This document shows, piece after piece, positions 1 to 6,781 of a stretch of DNA of 6,781 bases. Numbering within the stretch: the stretch's first letter is position 1; every line of letters starts with the position of its first letter. Under the pieces are notes generated by a model. It did no database searches. It had not been told where the DNA came from and worked only from the letters and a program-made list of their open reading frames with translations. This stretch comes from Chloroflexota bacterium (GTDB taxonomy: Bacteria > Chloroflexota > Anaerolineae > UBA3071), in the NCBI GenBank assembly GCA_014383605.1, contig JACNHM010000571.1, positions 2,857 to 9,637 on the forward strand, given 5' to 3'. Position numbers and translations under genes: made by a program.

Positions 1-70
1 TCCCAATCTACCGGTTTCCCAATCTACCAGTCTCCCAGTTTCCCAATCTACCAGTTTCCCAGTATACCAG
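1..70. repeat. Degenerate octanucleotide tandem array next to fhs
   Basis: The whole stretch reads in an 8-bp register. Units alternate between TCCCAATC-like (1-8, 17-24, 33-40, 41-48, 57-64) and TACCAGTT-like (9-16, 25-32, 49-56, 65-72). TCCCAATC is exact at 1-8, 17-24 and 41-48. The array ends at the fhs stop codon (71-73) and continues past the left edge of the window for an unknown distance. In the fhs mRNA sense it reads as purine-rich GATTGGGA/AACTGGTA units. It has no dyad symmetry and no U-tract, so it does not look like a terminator. The function is unknown. Confidence 0.85.
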
Positions 71-1858
<1,788 letters not shown>

Positions 1859-1956
1859 CAGTTCCTCCTTGCTTTGTGTGTAGGTTTGTAGTGTATGATT
1901 GATCGTTGCCAGAACGACCGAAGACTATGCGAATGGGTGGCTTGTAGGATCACCCC

Positions 1957-1985
1957 ATTATAACTAGGCCACCCAGACCTGACTA
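1957..1985 (-). promoter_or_regulatory. Candidate sigma-70-type promoter of fhs
   Basis: On the minus strand there is a perfect TATAAT at 1962-1957. Seventeen bases upstream is TAGTCA (1985-1980), a 4-of-6 match to TTGACA. Transcription would start near 1950, giving a leader of about 90 nt before the fhs ATG. The -10 is strong and the -35 is weak. A dyad ATGAC-N4-GTCAT at 1985-1998 touches the upstream edge and could be a regulator site. Confidence 0.45.
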
Positions 1986-2035
1986 TGACCTGCGTCATTC
2001 AGGGATAAGGCGCCAAACGGCGACTTGCCCGGAGG

Positions 2036-3274
2036 CTACGGCAAGGGATAGTCCCGCAGTTCGCCGGGCACGTACAGCATCCCACTCCAGACGGCTCTCC
2101 CCTCATCCTCTCCGATGAACAGGAAAGCGTCGTCGGCTTGCTCTTCGCCCCAGCCAGTGGAGAAGAGAACGTGCCGTATCCCCTCTCCCAGGGCCACCCT
2201 GTCCCCCAGGAGTTCCCTGGCATCCACGCTGAAGTCCACGAAGACCTCGCCCGGCCCCAGGTATTCTTCTTCCAGGAGATCTACCAGCTCCGCCGCCGTC
2301 AGCACCAGTCCCTCGGACTGGTACAGCCCCAACAGGAAACCCTCGGCGGGCAACAGCCCCAGCAACGCGGCGTAGCTCTTGCGCTCCAGCGCCGCTTTGA
2401 GCGCCGCGATGCGCTCGTCCAGCCCCGTGCCCTGCAGCTTCACGCTCACCGAGGCCAGATGCTCGATGGCCCCGTCGCGGGGGCTGACGCTGTACACTTG
2501 CACGCGGCCCATCTGCGCGCTGTGCGGCACGGTGAAACTGATCACACCGATGTACGGCCCCTGCTCTCCCATGCCACCGCTGGCAATGGTGGCGTAGCCT
2601 GAGCCGATCTCGAAGCCGGTTTCATCCAGCACCTTGACGGCCAGATTGCCCTCGAAGCCGACCCCTAGCCCGGTGACAGTGAACGGCGAGCCGATCGTCG
2701 TTCCCTGGGTGGGCGTGTCAATGGTGATCAGTTCGGCTATCGGACATTCGCTGACCGGTGTGGGAGAGGGCGTAGGCGTAGGCGTGGGCTGTGGCGTGGG
2801 AGTTCGTGTGGGCCGTGGCACAGGCGTCGGCGTGGGTTGGGGCACAGATGTCGGCGTGGGAGAGGGCGTAGGCGAAGCCGTGCCGGGGATGATCAGTTGC
2901 TGGCCCACGAGGAGGCGGTTCGGATTCAGCAAGCCATTGGCATTGATGATCGCCTGCGGCTCCACCCCGTAGCGGCGGGCGATGGCGTAGAGGGTCTCGC
3001 CCCGCTGCACGATGTGCACACCCCCGCCTGGCGTAGGGGTTCCCTGGGGGATCGTCAGCCGCTGCCCAACGTAAATGAAGTTGGGGTTCAGCAGCCCGTT
3101 GGCGCTGACGATGGCGCCAGGTGAGACGCCATAGCGCTGAGCGATGGCGTAGAGGGTTTCTCCGGGCTGCACCACGTGGACAGCGCCCTGAGCATCGGCG
3201 CGGCCAACATCGAGAAGCGGAAGCGCCAACATCATCACGATCAACACGAAGACAGGGACACGGTTGCGCGTCAT
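2036..3274 (-). CDS. Secreted protein: two LysM domains, Pro/Thr linker, Gmad2-like domain
   Basis: An exported cell-wall-associated protein of unknown precise role. LysM modules bind N-acetylglucosamine polymers such as peptidoglycan. Numbering follows the longer reading from GTG 3286. I prefer the ATG at 3274 (residue 5) because GGAGG (3284-3280) lies 5 nt before it. A signal peptide (about 5-33) ends in GRADA. LysM1 spans about 36-80 and LysM2 about 90-134, each with the GETLYAIA-x-RYGV core and an NGLLNPN turn. A Pro/Thr/Ser linker runs 138-178. Residues 183-285 match the immunoglobulin-like Gmad2 pattern (IDTP..G..IGSPFTVTG, then FEGNLAVKVLDE, then FTVP and a closing beta strand). The last 125 or so residues (LDERIAALKAAL onward) are acidic and are a domain I do not recognise. 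No C-terminal anchor is seen, so retention is presumably through LysM. The gene has its own upstream promoter. Confidence 0.88.
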   Translation of the reverse strand: MTRNRVPVFVLIVMMLALPLLDVGRADAQGAVHVVQPGETLYAIAQRYGVSPGAIVSANGLLNPNFIYVGQRLTIPQGTPTPGGGVHIVQRGETLYAIARRYGVEPQAIINANGLLNPNRLLVGQQLIIPGTASPTPSPTPTSVPQPTPTPVPRPTRTPTPQPTPTPTPSPTPVSECPIAELITIDTPTQGTTIGSPFTVTGLGVGFEGNLAVKVLDETGFEIGSGYATIASGGMGEQGPYIGVISFTVPHSAQMGRVQVYSVSPRDGAIEHLASVSVKLQGTGLDERIAALKAALERKSYAALLGLLPAEGFLLGLYQSEGLVLTAAELVDLLEEEYLGPGEVFVDFSVDARELLGDRVALGEGIRHVLFSTGWGEEQADDAFLFIGEDEGRAVWSGMLYVPGELRDYPLP

Positions 3275-3376
3275 AGCATCCTCCACCTGTATTGCTCAGA
3301 AGGTTGTGGGATTTTGGCCGCCAATTCGGGCCAGTGGGAGCATATCATGGGCAAAATCCGAGATCATTGATGAGGG

Positions 3377-3399
3377 GACGATAACAGCCCGACGATAAC
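3377..3399. repeat. Direct repeat GACGATAAC at the LysM gene transcription start
   Basis: Two exact copies of GACGATAAC lie at 3377-3385 and 3391-3399, 14 bp apart start to start. They sit immediately downstream of the minus-strand -10 (3412-3407) and cover the expected +1 region. That is a common location for a repressor site, but no regulator is encoded nearby. The repeat is seen directly; its regulatory role is inferred. Confidence 0.5.
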
Positions 3400-3406
3400 G
3401 AGGGCA

Positions 3407-3435
3407 AGTATAGCACAAAGTGAGCCAGGGGACAA
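3407..3435 (-). promoter_or_regulatory. Candidate extended -10 promoter of the LysM gene
   Basis: On the minus strand, TTGTCC (3435-3430) and TATACT (3412-3407) are separated by 17 bp. The -10 is preceded by TGC, forming an extended -10 (TGCTATACT). The start would fall near 3400, giving a leader of about 125 nt before the ATG at 3274. Within that leader GGATTTTG (3309-3316) and CAAAATCC (3352-3359) are complementary and could pair. Confidence 0.55.
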
Positions 3436-3483
3436 GTACGACTCACTGGTTTCGCGTCTCCGCAAAGGCCTGCATCTTACCAC

Positions 3484-3523
3484 GCGCAATTGGCAAAAGC
3501 GCACACATCTGATATAATTGCGC
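3484..3523. promoter_or_regulatory. Perfect inverted repeat GCGCAATT-N24-AATTGCGC over a promoter
   Basis: The arms lie at 3484-3491 and 3516-3523 and match 8 of 8. Their centres are 32 bp apart, about three helical turns. The left arm runs into the -35 (3490-3495) and the right arm overlaps the -10 (3513-3518). A dimeric regulator bound at both arms would block RNA polymerase, so this is an operator candidate. The symmetry is visible in the sequence; the function is inferred. Confidence 0.5.
3490..3518 (+). promoter_or_regulatory. Strong sigma-70-type promoter of the membrane protein/glycosyltransferase operon
   Basis: TTGGCA (3490-3495) and TATAAT (3513-3518) are spaced by exactly 17 bp, and TGA directly before TATAAT makes an extended -10. 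Transcription should begin near 3525, giving a leader of about 70 nt before the GTG at 3596. This is the best promoter in the window. It probably drives the four co-oriented genes to its right, since no other strong promoter or terminator is seen among them. Confidence 0.75.
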
Positions 3524-3595
3524 CCATCTGTCCATTTGCTGTCCAATGAGATCACACAACAGAAGGCTCGAAGGTTCGACGTCAAGGAGGAAAAC

Positions 3596-3910
3596 GTGAA
3601 ACTACGAACCCCGCCCTCCACCAACACACGCTCCGGGCTTGCCTTGCTGGCGCTGGCCGGCCTGGCCTTGCTCGTGGTCACCATCCTGGGCTGGAGCGGA
3701 GCCGGCGCGGCAGCCCTGAGCCTGTTCCAGTCGCCGCCGTCATCACCTGTGAGTGCCCCAGTGGCAACAAGCCCTGCGGTTGCCGTTCAGCCTACAACAA
3801 CGCCCGCGGCCGTGGCAGGATTGCCCCTCCCGCTGTGGCTCATCATTGTCATTGCTGCTGTGGTCATCCTGCTCATCTTTGTTGGCATCTTCCTGCTGCG
3901 TCGCCGTTAG
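3596..3910 (+). CDS. Small two-helix membrane protein with LFQSP motif
   Basis: I do not recognise a named family for this 104-residue protein. A hydrophobic segment (about 14-33) is followed by GAGAAA and LFQSP (43-47), then a Pro/Ser/Thr/Ala-rich spacer of about 30 residues. A second, very hydrophobic helix (about 79-101) ends the protein with RRR. The segment before LFQSP could be an uncleaved anchor or a signal peptide cut after Ala. In the second case the mature protein would hang outside the cell on its C-terminal helix. The start is GTG 3596, with AAGGAGG at 3584-3590 and a 5-nt spacer. The frame stays open further upstream, but that would put the start inside the -10 box. The gene lies 69 bp before a larger protein of the same layout and is probably co-transcribed with it. 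Confidence 0.75.
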   Translation: MKLRTPPSTNTRSGLALLALAGLALLVVTILGWSGAGAAALSLFQSPPSSPVSAPVATSPAVAVQPTTTPAAVAGLPLPLWLIIVIAAVVILLIFVGIFLLRRR

Positions 3911-3979
3911 CGCGCAGACTCCCCACACGTCTCCATACCCGCGCCGCCAAGTCGGGTATCGAGGCCAAAGGATTGGACC

Positions 3980-4660
3980 GTGAACCGATCTCCGAACGCT
4001 TTGTGGACTTCGTGGCGCCTGCTGGCGCTGTTGATCATTGTGACCGGCCTGGTGGTCATCCTGATGCCCGGCGGCGCTGGCCCCGCCGCGGCCGGCCATC
4101 TGTTCCAGTCGCCCGTGCAGACACCGACACCGGAACCGCCCACACCCATCCCGCCTACGCCAACCCCTGAGCCACCGACGCCGACGCCAGAGCCGCCAAC
4201 ACCCACACCAGAGCTCCCGACGCCGGAGCCGGCGCTTCCCACACCAGAGCCGCCAACGGCCACGCCAGAACTTGTGCCGCCCACGCCAGAGCCGCCGGTG
4301 GAACCGCCTCCCGCGCCCCCCGAAGCCACGCCACCGCCGGCGGAGCCTGAACCGACGGCACCTTCGGAGCCGCCCCCCGCGGCCGTTCCGACCGAACAGA
4401 CCATCCACCTGCCGGCCGTGGAGACAGGCGGAAAGCCCGAACAGCCGGCGGAGCAGGAAGCCGAGCAGCCTCCCGCGCCGCCGCCCGAGGCCCCTCCTCC
4501 GGCCACGGGAAGCGAGATGGTAGACCTGGCGCGCCTCATTGACGGGCTGACGGTGATCTTCGGCTACGTCTGGCTGGTCTGCGGCGCGCTGCTGCTGCTG
4601 GCCGTCCCCATCGGTCTCATCCTGTTCAATCGCTGGGGCCGGCGACGACGCCAGTCGTAG
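3980..4660 (+). CDS. Pro-rich membrane-anchored surface protein with LFQSP motif
   Basis: Function unknown; 226 residues. An N-terminal hydrophobic segment (about 14-29) leads through GGAGPAAAGH to LFQSP (41-45). A long extended region (46-178) follows: first Pro/Thr/Glu repeats of the form PTPEPPT (49-107), then a Pro/Glu/Ala part interrupted by IHLPAVETGG (142-151). A C-terminal transmembrane helix (about 193-216) is followed by RWGRRRRQS. The layout is a stalk held at the membrane by its C-terminal helix. It matches the preceding gene in its N-terminal cassette and basic tail, and the two share a 14-nt identical stretch (3722-3735 and 4100-4113). Start GTG 3980 has AAGGA at 3968-3972. The next gene begins 11 bp after its stop. 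The Thr-rich stalk is the kind of substrate that is often O-glycosylated, which is an inference only. Confidence 0.75.
   Translation: MNRSPNALWTSWRLLALLIIVTGLVVILMPGGAGPAAAGHLFQSPVQTPTPEPPTPIPPTPTPEPPTPTPEPPTPTPELPTPEPALPTPEPPTATPELVPPTPEPPVEPPPAPPEATPPPAEPEPTAPSEPPPAAVPTEQTIHLPAVETGGKPEQPAEQEAEQPPAPPPEAPPPATGSEMVDLARLIDGLTVIFGYVWLVCGALLLLAVPIGLILFNRWGRRRRQS
4124..4300 (+). repeat. Imperfect 21-bp coding repeats (PTPEPPT heptads)
   Basis: Within the Pro-rich stalk gene, the unit PTPEPPT occurs at residues 49-55, 61-67, 68-74 and 87-93, with variants such as PTPELPT at 75-81. Codon choice varies between copies, so the DNA repeats are degenerate. This suggests an old array, or one kept at the protein level, rather than a recent expansion. 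Confidence 0.65.
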
Positions 4661-4671
4661 GCCGGAGCGCG

Positions 4672-6246
4672 ATGGACGGCAAGGCCAAGGCCAAGGCCAA
4701 AGCCTGGGAGCGGCGCACAGCTTACCTCACCCTTCTCCTTGTCCTCCTGGCCTTTGCCCTGCGCGCCTACCACCTCGACTTCCAGAGCCTCTGGCGGGAC
4801 GAGGTGGATGCGTTGCGCTTTGCCACCCGCCCCTTCTCCGAGCTGCTGGCCACCTTCACCCGCGTCGGCGAAAACGGCCCGCTCTACTTCCTGCTGCTGC
4901 GCGGCTGGCTGGCCCTCACTGGTCAGAGCGAGTTCGCCTTGCGCTACCTCTCCCTGCTGGGCGGCGTGTTGTCCGTGCCGCTGACCGTCGCCCTGGGCCG
5001 ACGGCTGGCCGGCCCGCGGGCGGCGCTGCTGGGTGGACTGTTCGTCGCCACTTCCCCTTACCTCGTCTGGTACAGCCAGGAAGGGAAGATGTACGGGCTG
5101 CTGGTCAGCCTGGTGCTGGCGGCGCTGTGGGCCTTCTGGGAGGCGCTGAACCGGGGCGGCTGGGGCCGCTGGGCGCTCTGCTGGCTGCTGACCACCCTGG
5201 CACTCTACGTGCACGTGCTGGCCGCGCTGCTCATCGCCGTGCAAGCCGTCTGGTTCCTCGTGGCCTGCCTCGTGCGCCCCCGCACCCGCCGCCAGATCGT
5301 GCCCCTGCTCACCGTGCTGGCCCTGCTGACACTGCCCTACCTGCCCATTGCCCGCTGGCTGATCCGGCTGTGGCAGCGGCCGGGCTTCCAAACCGGCCAT
5401 CCCTTCGTGCCCCTGGGAACGATGCTCACCACCCTGCTGTGGGGCTTCAGCCGCGACGTGCCAGGCGACAGCCCCCTCTGGACGCTGCTGCCCTTCGTCT
5501 TTCTGCTCCTGGCCGGCGTGGCACTGGGATGGAAGAAGGGAGAGAAGGAAAAGGAGGGAAAGGAGAGGACTGAGGGGACTGAGGGAACTGAAAGGCATGA
5601 GGAAGACCTGCGATGTGCGATTTGCGATCTGCGATTTGCGAACTGTGATTGGAGATTGGGTATTGGGTATTTGCTTTCCTGGCTGCTGCTGCCCCCGCTG
5701 GCCCTCTACCTCATCTCCCTGCACAAGCCCCTCTTCGCCGACCGCTACCTCATCTGGATCGCCCCCGCCTTCACCCTGCTGCTGGCCGCCGGACTGGCCG
5801 CCGTCTGGCGACGCTGGCGGCCGCTGGCCGCCGCGCTGTTGGCGCTGGTCGTGGCCCTCAACCTGCAGGCGGTCTGGGGCCAGGCCCACACGGTCATCAA
5901 GTCCGATTTTCGCCGCGCCGCCGCTTATGTCGAGCCACGCCGCGCCCCCGACGAAGCGCTCCTCTTCCTCATGCCCTACGTCCGCCACACCTACAGTTAC
6001 TACGCCGACGGTCCCTCGCCCTGGGCCGACGCGCCCTACACCAACGGTGGCGCCACGCCGGAGGACGTAGCCGCCAAGCTGGCGCGCCTCACCGCCGGCC
6101 GCCCCGCCGTCTGGCTCATCAGCTCGGAGGCCGAGCTGTGGGACCGCCGTGGCCTGGTGGTCGCCTGGCTGGAAGCCCATGCCACCCGCACCGACGAGGC
6201 CGACTTCGAGCGCGTGCACGTGGCCCGCTATGCACTCTCTCCCTGA
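4672..6246 (+). CDS. GT39/PMT-like multi-pass membrane glycosyltransferase
   Basis: Enzymes of this fold take sugar from a polyprenyl-phosphate donor and transfer it to protein or glycolipid outside the membrane. The 524-residue protein begins with a cytoplasmic Lys-Ala run (4-11, encoded by AAGGCC repeats) and TM1 (about 17-31). The first outer loop then carries the acidic motif SLWRDEVDALRF (39-50), whose Asp-Glu pair is the expected catalytic/metal site. ENGPLYFLLLRGW (67-79), RYLSLLGGVLSVP (91-103) and SPYLVWYSQEGKMY (128-141) match the family; many members have Arg where Lys139 stands. Further helices fill 143-285, 334-350 and 360-402, with DRY at 357-359, and a soluble tail follows (410-524). 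Residues 287-333 are an in-frame low-complexity insertion between two helices and look foreign to the fold. GGAG at 4664-4667 precedes the ATG. The acceptor is unknown; the adjacent Thr/Pro-rich proteins are candidates. Confidence 0.85.
   Translation: MDGKAKAKAKAWERRTAYLTLLLVLLAFALRAYHLDFQSLWRDEVDALRFATRPFSELLATFTRVGENGPLYFLLLRGWLALTGQSEFALRYLSLLGGVLSVPLTVALGRRLAGPRAALLGGLFVATSPYLVWYSQEGKMYGLLVSLVLAALWAFWEALNRGGWGRWALCWLLTTLALYVHVLAALLIAVQAVWFLVACLVRPRTRRQIVPLLTVLALLTLPYLPIARWLIRLWQRPGFQTGHPFVPLGTMLTTLLWGFSRDVPGDSPLWTLLPFVFLLLAGVALGWKKGEKEKEGKERTEGTEGTERHEEDLRCAICDLRFANCDWRLGIGYLLSWLLLPPLALYLISLHKPLFADRYLIWIAPAFTLLLAAGLAAVWRRWRPLAAALLALVVALNLQAVWGQAHTVIKSDFRRAAAYVEPRRAPDEALLFLMPYVRHTYSYYADGPSPWADAPYTNGGATPEDVAAKLARLTAGRPAVWLISSEAELWDRRGLVVAWLEAHATRTDEADFERVHVARYALSP
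5530..5608 (+). repeat. Purine-rich low-complexity tract inside the glycosyltransferase gene
   Basis: The sense strand switches abruptly from GC-rich coding sequence to A/G-rich DNA. It encodes a Lys/Glu/Gly run (287-298), then three 9-bp units, ACTGAGGGG, ACTGAGGGA and ACTGAAAGG (5569-5595), giving TEG TEG TER. The tract joins directly to the heptamer array that follows. The frame is kept throughout. Confidence 0.8.
5609..5671 (+). repeat. Nine tandem heptanucleotides within a coding region
   Basis: These 63 bp divide exactly into nine 7-bp units. The early ones follow TGCGATT (single-base variants TGCGATG and TGCGATC; TGCGAAC is more divergent). They grade through TGTGATT and GGAGATT to two copies of GGGTATT. 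Because three units make 21 bp, the encoded peptide has a 7-residue period: LRCAICD, LRFANCD, WRLGIGY (313-333). The core GATTGGG (5654-5660) recurs, as its complement CCCAATC, in the array at the left edge of the window. Confidence 0.9.
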
Positions 6247-6253
6247 TGGGCAG

Positions 6254-6781
6254 ATGAACATGACGCAAACACAACTTCCTTCCGCCTCTTCCGCCGAACA
6301 TCCCCTCGGCCAGCGCGCCTACGCCATCGCCGACCACCTGGCCAGCGTCATCGGCCCCCGCCCCGCAGCATCGAAAGGTGAGCAACAGGCCCTGGCCTAC
6401 GCCGAAGAGCGACTGGCCGCGGCCGGGGCCGAGATCAGTCACTTCGCCGTGGACAACATCCCCGCCGCCGCATCGCGGCGTTGGGTGACGGTGGCGGCCC
6501 TGGCCGGGTTCATGGGTGTCACCTACGTCTTCCAGCAGGCGCCGCTGGCCATGCTGGTCTACCTGCCCCTGTGGCACTTCCTGCCCCGCCTGGTTCGCGC
6601 GTGGCGGCGGCGCAGGACCGCCTCGCCACAGAGGGCCAGCCACAACCTGCTCGCCGACCACCGCCCCCAGGGCGAAGCGCAGGGCACGCTCATCATCGGC
6701 GCGCACGTGGACACAGCCAGCGCTGCCCGCGTGCCCGGCGCGCTGCTGCCCCGCTTGCAGCGGCTGTTCACCCGGCTCCTG
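6254..6781 (+). CDS. M28-family metallopeptidase, N-terminal part (cut by window edge)
   Basis: The frame is open to the last base, giving 176 residues of a longer protein. M28 enzymes are two-zinc exopeptidases. The N-terminal family signature is present: LASVIGPRPAASKGEQQALAYAEERLAAAGAE (29-60). So is the start of the catalytic core, SHNLLADHRP (129-138), and LIIGAHVDTAS (146-156), where His151 is the expected first zinc ligand and Asp153 its HxD partner. The other ligands lie beyond the edge. Between these blocks, residues 77-113 hold two hydrophobic stretches followed by an Arg-rich patch. This suggests a membrane-bound form; there is no N-terminal signal peptide. The start is uncertain: ATG 6254 (7 bp after the preceding stop) or ATG 6260 in the same frame, neither with a strong ribosome site. 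The tight spacing implies co-transcription with the glycosyltransferase. Confidence 0.8.
   Translation, partial: MNMTQTQLPSASSAEHPLGQRAYAIADHLASVIGPRPAASKGEQQALAYAEERLAAAGAEISHFAVDNIPAAASRRWVTVAALAGFMGVTYVFQQAPLAMLVYLPLWHFLPRLVRAWRRRRTASPQRASHNLLADHRPQGEAQGTLIIGAHVDTASAARVPGALLPRLQRLFTRLL

Noticed and set aside
1..70. CRISPR-like array at the left edge
   Set aside because: The units are 8 bp and contiguous, without unique spacers.
2011..2022. Hairpin CGCC-AAAC-GGCG just downstream of the LysM gene as a terminator
   Set aside because: The stem is only 4 bp and no T-run follows, so termination here cannot be supported.
3275..3286. GTG start at 3286 for the LysM protein
   Set aside because: The GGAGG sequence would lie inside the coding region. 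It is correctly spaced only for the ATG at 3274.
3518..3595. N-terminal extension of the small membrane protein to position 3518
   Set aside because: That start codon (TTG) overlaps the -10 element, while GTG 3596 has an ideal AAGGAGG. The upstream residues are not signal-like.
4403..4520. Sortase-type LPxTG signal in the Pro-rich protein
   Set aside because: LPAVETG and PPATG only resemble the motif; neither fits it, and the first lies far from the C-terminal helix.
5614..5652. CxxC zinc-binding motif (Cys315, Cys318) in the glycosyltransferase
   Set aside because: The cysteines come from the heptanucleotide repeat and have no second pair in proper context, so this is a by-product of repeat translation.
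4564..6261. A 565-residue open frame on the minus strand opposite the glycosyltransferase
   Set aside because: The Gln/Gly-rich composition is the antisense image of a Leu-rich membrane protein. No ribosome site or family motif is seen.

Overview
The window is GC-rich and bacterial. It most likely comes from a member of the Chloroflexota (Anaerolineae-like). That is an inference from the style of its proteins: Pro/Thr 'PTPTP' linkers on secreted proteins, LysM plus Gmad2-type modules, a GT39-like multi-pass glycosyltransferase, and short-period tandem repeats placed next to and inside genes. No rRNA, tRNA, insertion sequence or CRISPR array was seen.

Left block, minus strand. An octanucleotide tandem array (1-70) runs up to the stop codon of fhs (71-1858), which encodes formate--tetrahydrofolate ligase of a form that looks like the eukaryotic C1-THF synthase domain. 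Upstream of it and in the same direction is a secreted protein (2036-3274) with two LysM domains, a Pro/Thr linker, a Gmad2-like domain and an unrecognised C-terminal domain. Each gene has its own candidate promoter, so they need not form an operon.

Centre (3275-3595). A divergent control region of about 320 bp carries a minus-strand promoter with an overlapping direct repeat. It also carries a very good plus-strand promoter (TTGGCA, 17 bp, extended TGATATAAT) whose core elements overlap the two arms of a perfect 8-bp inverted repeat.

Right block, plus strand, probably one operon. First come two small two-helix membrane proteins (3596-3910, 3980-4660). They share an N-terminal hydrophobic segment ending in an Ala-rich stretch and LFQSP, then a Pro-rich spacer, then a C-terminal helix with an Arg cluster. 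After them comes a GT39/PMT-like membrane glycosyltransferase (4672-6246), 11 bp downstream, and then the start of an M28 metallopeptidase (6254 to the window edge), 7 bp downstream. A plausible but unproven reading is that a polyprenyl-phosphate-sugar-dependent transferase modifies the Pro/Thr-rich surface proteins encoded beside it.

The most unusual sequence feature is an in-frame tract of about 140 bp of simple repeats inside the glycosyltransferase gene. It includes nine consecutive heptanucleotides and shares the core GATTGGG with the array downstream of fhs.
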